Below are positions 61,316 through 64,000 of a DNA stretch of 64,000 bases, piece by piece (positions within the stretch are counted from its first letter, which is position 1; each line of letters begins with the position of its first letter). The position numbers and the translations under genes are program-made. The notes under the pieces were generated by a model. It was not told the origin of the DNA. It worked only from the letters and a program-made list of their open reading frames with translations, and searched no databases. The stretch comes from Phocaeicola_A sp963643925 (GTDB lineage: Bacteria > Bacteroidota > Bacteroidia > Bacteroidales > Bacteroidaceae): the NCBI GenBank assembly GCA_963643925.1, contig CAVINS010000001.1, positions 41,233 through 105,232 of the forward strand. Direction: 5' to 3'.

Positions 61316-63283
61316 TTATGCGTCGATGTTGGCGTATGTCGCGTTCTTCTCGATGAACTCGCGGCGCGGACCTACGTCATCGCCCATAAGCATCGAGAAG
61401 ATGTAGTCTGCGTCGGCTGCGTTCTCAATGGTGACCTTTTTCAGGATACGTCTTTCCGGATCCATGGTGGTCTCCCACAACTGGGCTGCCATCATCTCAC
61501 CCAAACCTTTATAGCGTTGGGTGTGGATGCCGCTCTCGCTGCCGCTTCCGTACTTTTCGATGAAGCGCAGTCGGTCTTCCTCCGTGTAGCAATACTCTTT
61601 CACCTTGCCTTTGGTGCAGAGGTACAACGGCGGAGTGGCGATGTAGACGTAGCCTTGCTGGATGAGCTGGGGCATGTAGCGGTAGAAGAGGGTCAGAATC
61701 AGTGTGTCGATGTGTGAACCGTCGACATCGGCATCGGTCATCAGAATCACCTTGTGGTAACGCAGCTTGTCGATGTTTGCCACCTTGCTGTCCTCACCGT
61801 CTACGCCGTAGCGCACGCCCAGCGCCTGTATGATGTTATTCACCTCGTCGCTCTCGAATGCCTTGTGCCACATGGCTTTCTCCACGTTTAGAATCTTACC
61901 GCGCAGGGGCAGGATGGCTTGGAAGTGTCTGTCTCGTCCCTGCTTGGCCGAACCGCCTGCGGAGTCTCCCTCCACGAGGAATAATTCGCAGTTTGCAGGG
62001 TCTTTGTCCTGGCAGTCGGCCAACTTGCCCGGCAGTCCGCCGCCGTTCATCGGGTTCTTGCGCTGTACGCTCTCGCGTGCCTTGCGGGCTGCGATGCGTG
62101 CTGTAGCTGCCAACACCACCTTGTCCACTATCAGCTTGGCCTCTTTCGGATGCTCCTCCAAGTAGTTTGTCAAGGCCTCGCCCACGGCTTGGTTCACTGC
62201 TCCGCTCACCTCGCTGTTGCCCAACTTTGTCTTGGTCTGTCCCTCGAACTGGGGCTCTGCCACCTTCACGGAGATGACGGCAATCAAGCCCTCGCGGAAG
62301 TCTTCGCCGGAAATCTCCACCTTGGCTTTCTCCAGAGCCTTGGTGTCCTCAGCATATTTCTTCAGCACTCGTGTCAGTGCAGCACGGAATCCTGCCTCGT
62401 GCGTACCTCCCTCGATGGTGTTGATGTTGTTCACGTACGAGTGGAGGCTCTCGCGGTAGCCCGTGTTATACATGATGGCGCATTCAATGGGCACACCAGC
62501 CTTTTCTGTGTTCAGATAGATGACATCGTTGATGAGCGCCTCGTTGTTGCGGTTGAGGAAGCGTACGAACTCTTTCACACCCTCTTCCGAATGGAACACC
62601 TCGCGTTTCACGTTGCCCTCTTCGTCCTTCTCGCGGAGGTCGGTCAGCGTGATGGTTATGCCCTTGTTCAGGTAGGCCAGCTCGCGCATGCGGGCTTGCA
62701 GGATGTCATATTTATATTCCGTCACCGTGAAAATGCTGTCGTCCGGATGGAACGTCTGCTTGGTTCCGGTCATTGCGGGGTCGCAGTCGCCCACTGTTTT
62801 TACCGGATAGAGCGGCTTGCCGCAGCTGTATTCCTGCTGGTAGATGTGTCCGCTACGATAGACGTTGGTGGTCATGTGTGTGGAGAGGGCGTTCACGCAC
62901 GATACACCCACACCATGAAGACCTCCGGAGACCTTGTATGAGCCTTTGTCGAATTTACCTCCGGCATGAAGGACGGTCATTACCACCTCCAGTGCAGACT
63001 TCTTCTCCTTCGGGTGCATGTCCACCGGGATGCCGCGTCCATTGTCCTGTACGGTGATGGAATTATCTTCGTTGATGGTTACTTCGATGTGTGTACAGTA
63101 GCCTGCCAAGGCCTCGTCGATGGAGTTGTCCACTACCTCGTAAACCAAGTGGTGCAAGCCTTTCTCGCTAATGTCGCCTATGTACATGGCCGGACGTTTG
63201 CGAACGGCTTCCAAGCCTTCGAGAACTTGAATGTTATTGGCGGAATAGTTCGCTCCGCCATTCGTGATTTGTTCTTCTGCCAT
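61316..63283 (-). CDS. gyrB: DNA gyrase subunit B
   Basis: ATPase subunit of gyrase, which introduces negative supercoils. GHKL ATPase motifs: VVDNSIDEALAGYC, DNGRGIPVD and GGLHGVGVSCVNAL. Toprim motifs: LVEGDSAGGSAKQGRDRH and LMTDADVDGSHI. The C-terminus reads RYKGLGEM and MGDDVGPRREFIEKNA. The start is placed at 63283 (MAEEQITNGG) and not at 63328, since the longer frame adds a hydrophobic run and a TAATTTTG element lies within it at 63311-63318. About 655 residues. Confidence 0.97.
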   Translation of the reverse strand: MAEEQITNGGANYSANNIQVLEGLEAVRKRPAMYIGDISEKGLHHLVYEVVDNSIDEALAGYCTHIEVTINEDNSITVQDNGRGIPVDMHPKEKKSALEVVMTVLHAGGKFDKGSYKVSGGLHGVGVSCVNALSTHMTTNVYRSGHIYQQEYSCGKPLYPVKTVGDCDPAMTGTKQTFHPDDSIFTVTEYKYDILQARMRELAYLNKGITITLTDLREKDEEGNVKREVFHSEEGVKEFVRFLNRNNEALINDVIYLNTEKAGVPIECAIMYNTGYRESLHSYVNNINTIEGGTHEAGFRAALTRVLKKYAEDTKALEKAKVEISGEDFREGLIAVISVKVAEPQFEGQTKTKLGNSEVSGAVNQAVGEALTNYLEEHPKEAKLIVDKVVLAATARIAARKARESVQRKNPMNGGGLPGKLADCQDKDPANCELFLVEGDSAGGSAKQGRDRHFQAILPLRGKILNVEKAMWHKAFESDEVNNIIQALGVRYGVDGEDSKVANIDKLRYHKVILMTDADVDGSHIDTLILTLFYRYMPQLIQQGYVYIATPPLYLCTKGKVKEYCYTEEDRLRFIEKYGSGSESGIHTQRYKGLGEMMAAQLWETTMDPERRILKKVTIENAADADYIFSMLMGDDVGPRREFIEKNATYANIDA

Positions 63284-63310
63284 AGATTTTATATCCAAAT
63301 AAATAACGTA

Positions 63311-63318
63311 CAAAATTA
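63311..63318 (-). promoter_or_regulatory. -7 promoter element for gyrB
   Basis: TAATTTTG on the minus strand, 28 nt before the chosen ATG. No -33 TTG at normal spacing. The rest of the 63284-63653 gap holds no supported gene. Confidence 0.4.
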
Positions 63319-63595
63319 CAAAAAACAATCAGATTGCTGAAAAGAAAAGGTGTTAAATTCTCGTCCCTCGAGACTTTTCAATGTTAAAACCTGCAATTTT
63401 AGGGGCCTGGATGTGTACACGGGAATCTCTTGGTTGCGTAAATGATGTCGTTCAGGCGGGGTAAGGACTGTCAAATGAATGCGTTCCGGGTTACCATAGA
63501 TGCTTAGATGTTGTGCCGAAAAATCCTTCTATCTCTGACCCTTGATTGTGTTTTCTGGATGGCGGCAACCAAGTTGGTGTAAGTACAAACAATGA

Positions 63596-63621
63596 AAGGC
63601 CGGATGTATCTATCCGACCTT
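63596..63621 (-). terminator. Terminator after rpsT
   Basis: AAGGCCGGAT and ATCCGACCTT arms with one mismatch pair around a 6-nt loop, 33 nt after the rpsT stop codon on the minus strand, followed by TTTCATTGTTTG. Confidence 0.7.
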
Positions 63622-63653
63622 CTTATGATAAGTTCCAGAACTGATTCGGCCTA

Positions 63654-63908
63654 TCAAGCCAAACTGCTGACGTGTGCGCAGAGTTTGGATTTTAAGTTGG
63701 AAGCCTTGTTCTTGTGGATAATGTTGATCTTGGCCAATTTGTCCAACATCTTCTGTACTTTCGGGTACAGAGCGACAGCCTCCTCTTTGTCGGTGGTTCC
63801 GCGAAGCTTTCTAACAGCGTTTCTCATCGTCTTGGCGTAGTATCTGTTATGAAGTCTTCTTTTTTCCTCTTGTCTGATTCTTTTTTCTGATGATTTGTGA
63901 TTTGCCAT
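63654..63908 (-). CDS. rpsT: 30S ribosomal protein S20
   Basis: 84-residue basic, helical protein that binds 16S rRNA. It starts MANHKSSEKRIRQEEKRRL, typical of S20, and continues with NAVRKLRGTTDKEEA and IHKNKASNLKSKL. It lies 44 nt after the tRNA-Glu gene on the same strand and is probably co-transcribed with it. Confidence 0.96.
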   Translation of the reverse strand: MANHKSSEKRIRQEEKRRLHNRYYAKTMRNAVRKLRGTTDKEEAVALYPKVQKMLDKLAKINIIHKNKASNLKSKLCAHVSSLA

Positions 63909-63952
63909 CTCGACTAATCTTTAATAAGTTTCTTAATTTTGTTTTCTTTAGG

Positions 63953-64000
63953 TAGCCCGTGGGGGAATCGAACCCCCCTTTCAAGAATGAAAATCTTGCG
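63953..64000 (-). tRNA. tRNA-Glu (anticodon TTC), 3' part
   Basis: The minus strand shows the anticodon arm CAAGA-TTTTCAT-TCTTG with anticodon TTC, the T arm GGGGG-TTCGATT-CCCCC, the 3' acceptor strand ACGGGCT and discriminator A at 63953. CCA is not encoded (CCT follows). The 5' half lies beyond the window. Confidence 0.93.

Overview
The window comes from a Bacteroidales bacterium, most likely a gut Bacteroidaceae relative (Bacteroides, Mediterranea or Prevotella type). The grounds are a SusC/SusD pair, many secreted glycosidases, core genes that read as Bacteroidota orthologues, and repeated promoters of the Bacteroidota form TTTG/TTG - about 20 nt - TAnnTTTG. No insertion sequence, integrase, phage gene or CRISPR array is visible.

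Layout. 1-53: start of a secreted-protein gene running off the left edge. 216-8857 (minus): outer-membrane barrel, imelysin-like lipoprotein, di-haem (two CXXCH) lipoprotein, a fused ResB-CcsA cytochrome c maturation protein and a SAM methyltransferase. This looks like an iron/haem envelope module. 9424-12551 (plus): an SGNH esterase and a GH31 glycosidase with a PA14-like insert. 12765-34823 (minus): a pectin utilisation locus. Its enzymes match those known for rhamnogalacturonan-II (RG-II): a GH143-GH142 two-domain enzyme, a GH78, an alpha/beta-hydrolase methylesterase with a DUF3826 tail, a GH95, a GH140 apiosidase and a GH78 fused to a sialidase-like propeller. SusC and SusD follow about 0.8 kb further on.

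35082-48129: a DMT transporter, a PL1 pectate lyase with DUF3826 partner, a plus-strand GH115 / SGNH acetylesterase / GH2 set, and a GH43 on the minus strand. 48189-55290 (minus): housekeeping genes DUF2461, argB, speA, aroK, topA and a NUDIX hydrolase. 55378-58530: a divergent CE8 pectinesterase lipoprotein, an AraC regulator and a small lipoprotein. 58840-64000: gpmI, a Cys-rich DUF3109 protein, gyrB, rpsT and a partial tRNA-Glu, a core-genome block.

How the genes work together (inference): SusCD imports pectin oligosaccharides. GH140 cuts RG-II side chains at apiose, GH143/GH142 removes the Araf-Dha disaccharide chain, GH95 and GH78 trim terminal L-sugars, and the methylesterases, PL1 and DUF3826 proteins open the backbone. 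The GH78-propeller fusion is the best candidate for something undescribed: it could process the Rha-Kdo side chain in the way GH142-GH143 processes Araf-Dha. The non-coding DNA also holds three unrelated short tandem-repeat arrays of 21-22 bp period and a 72-bp hairpin element present twice, once after susD and once after the GH78 fusion.
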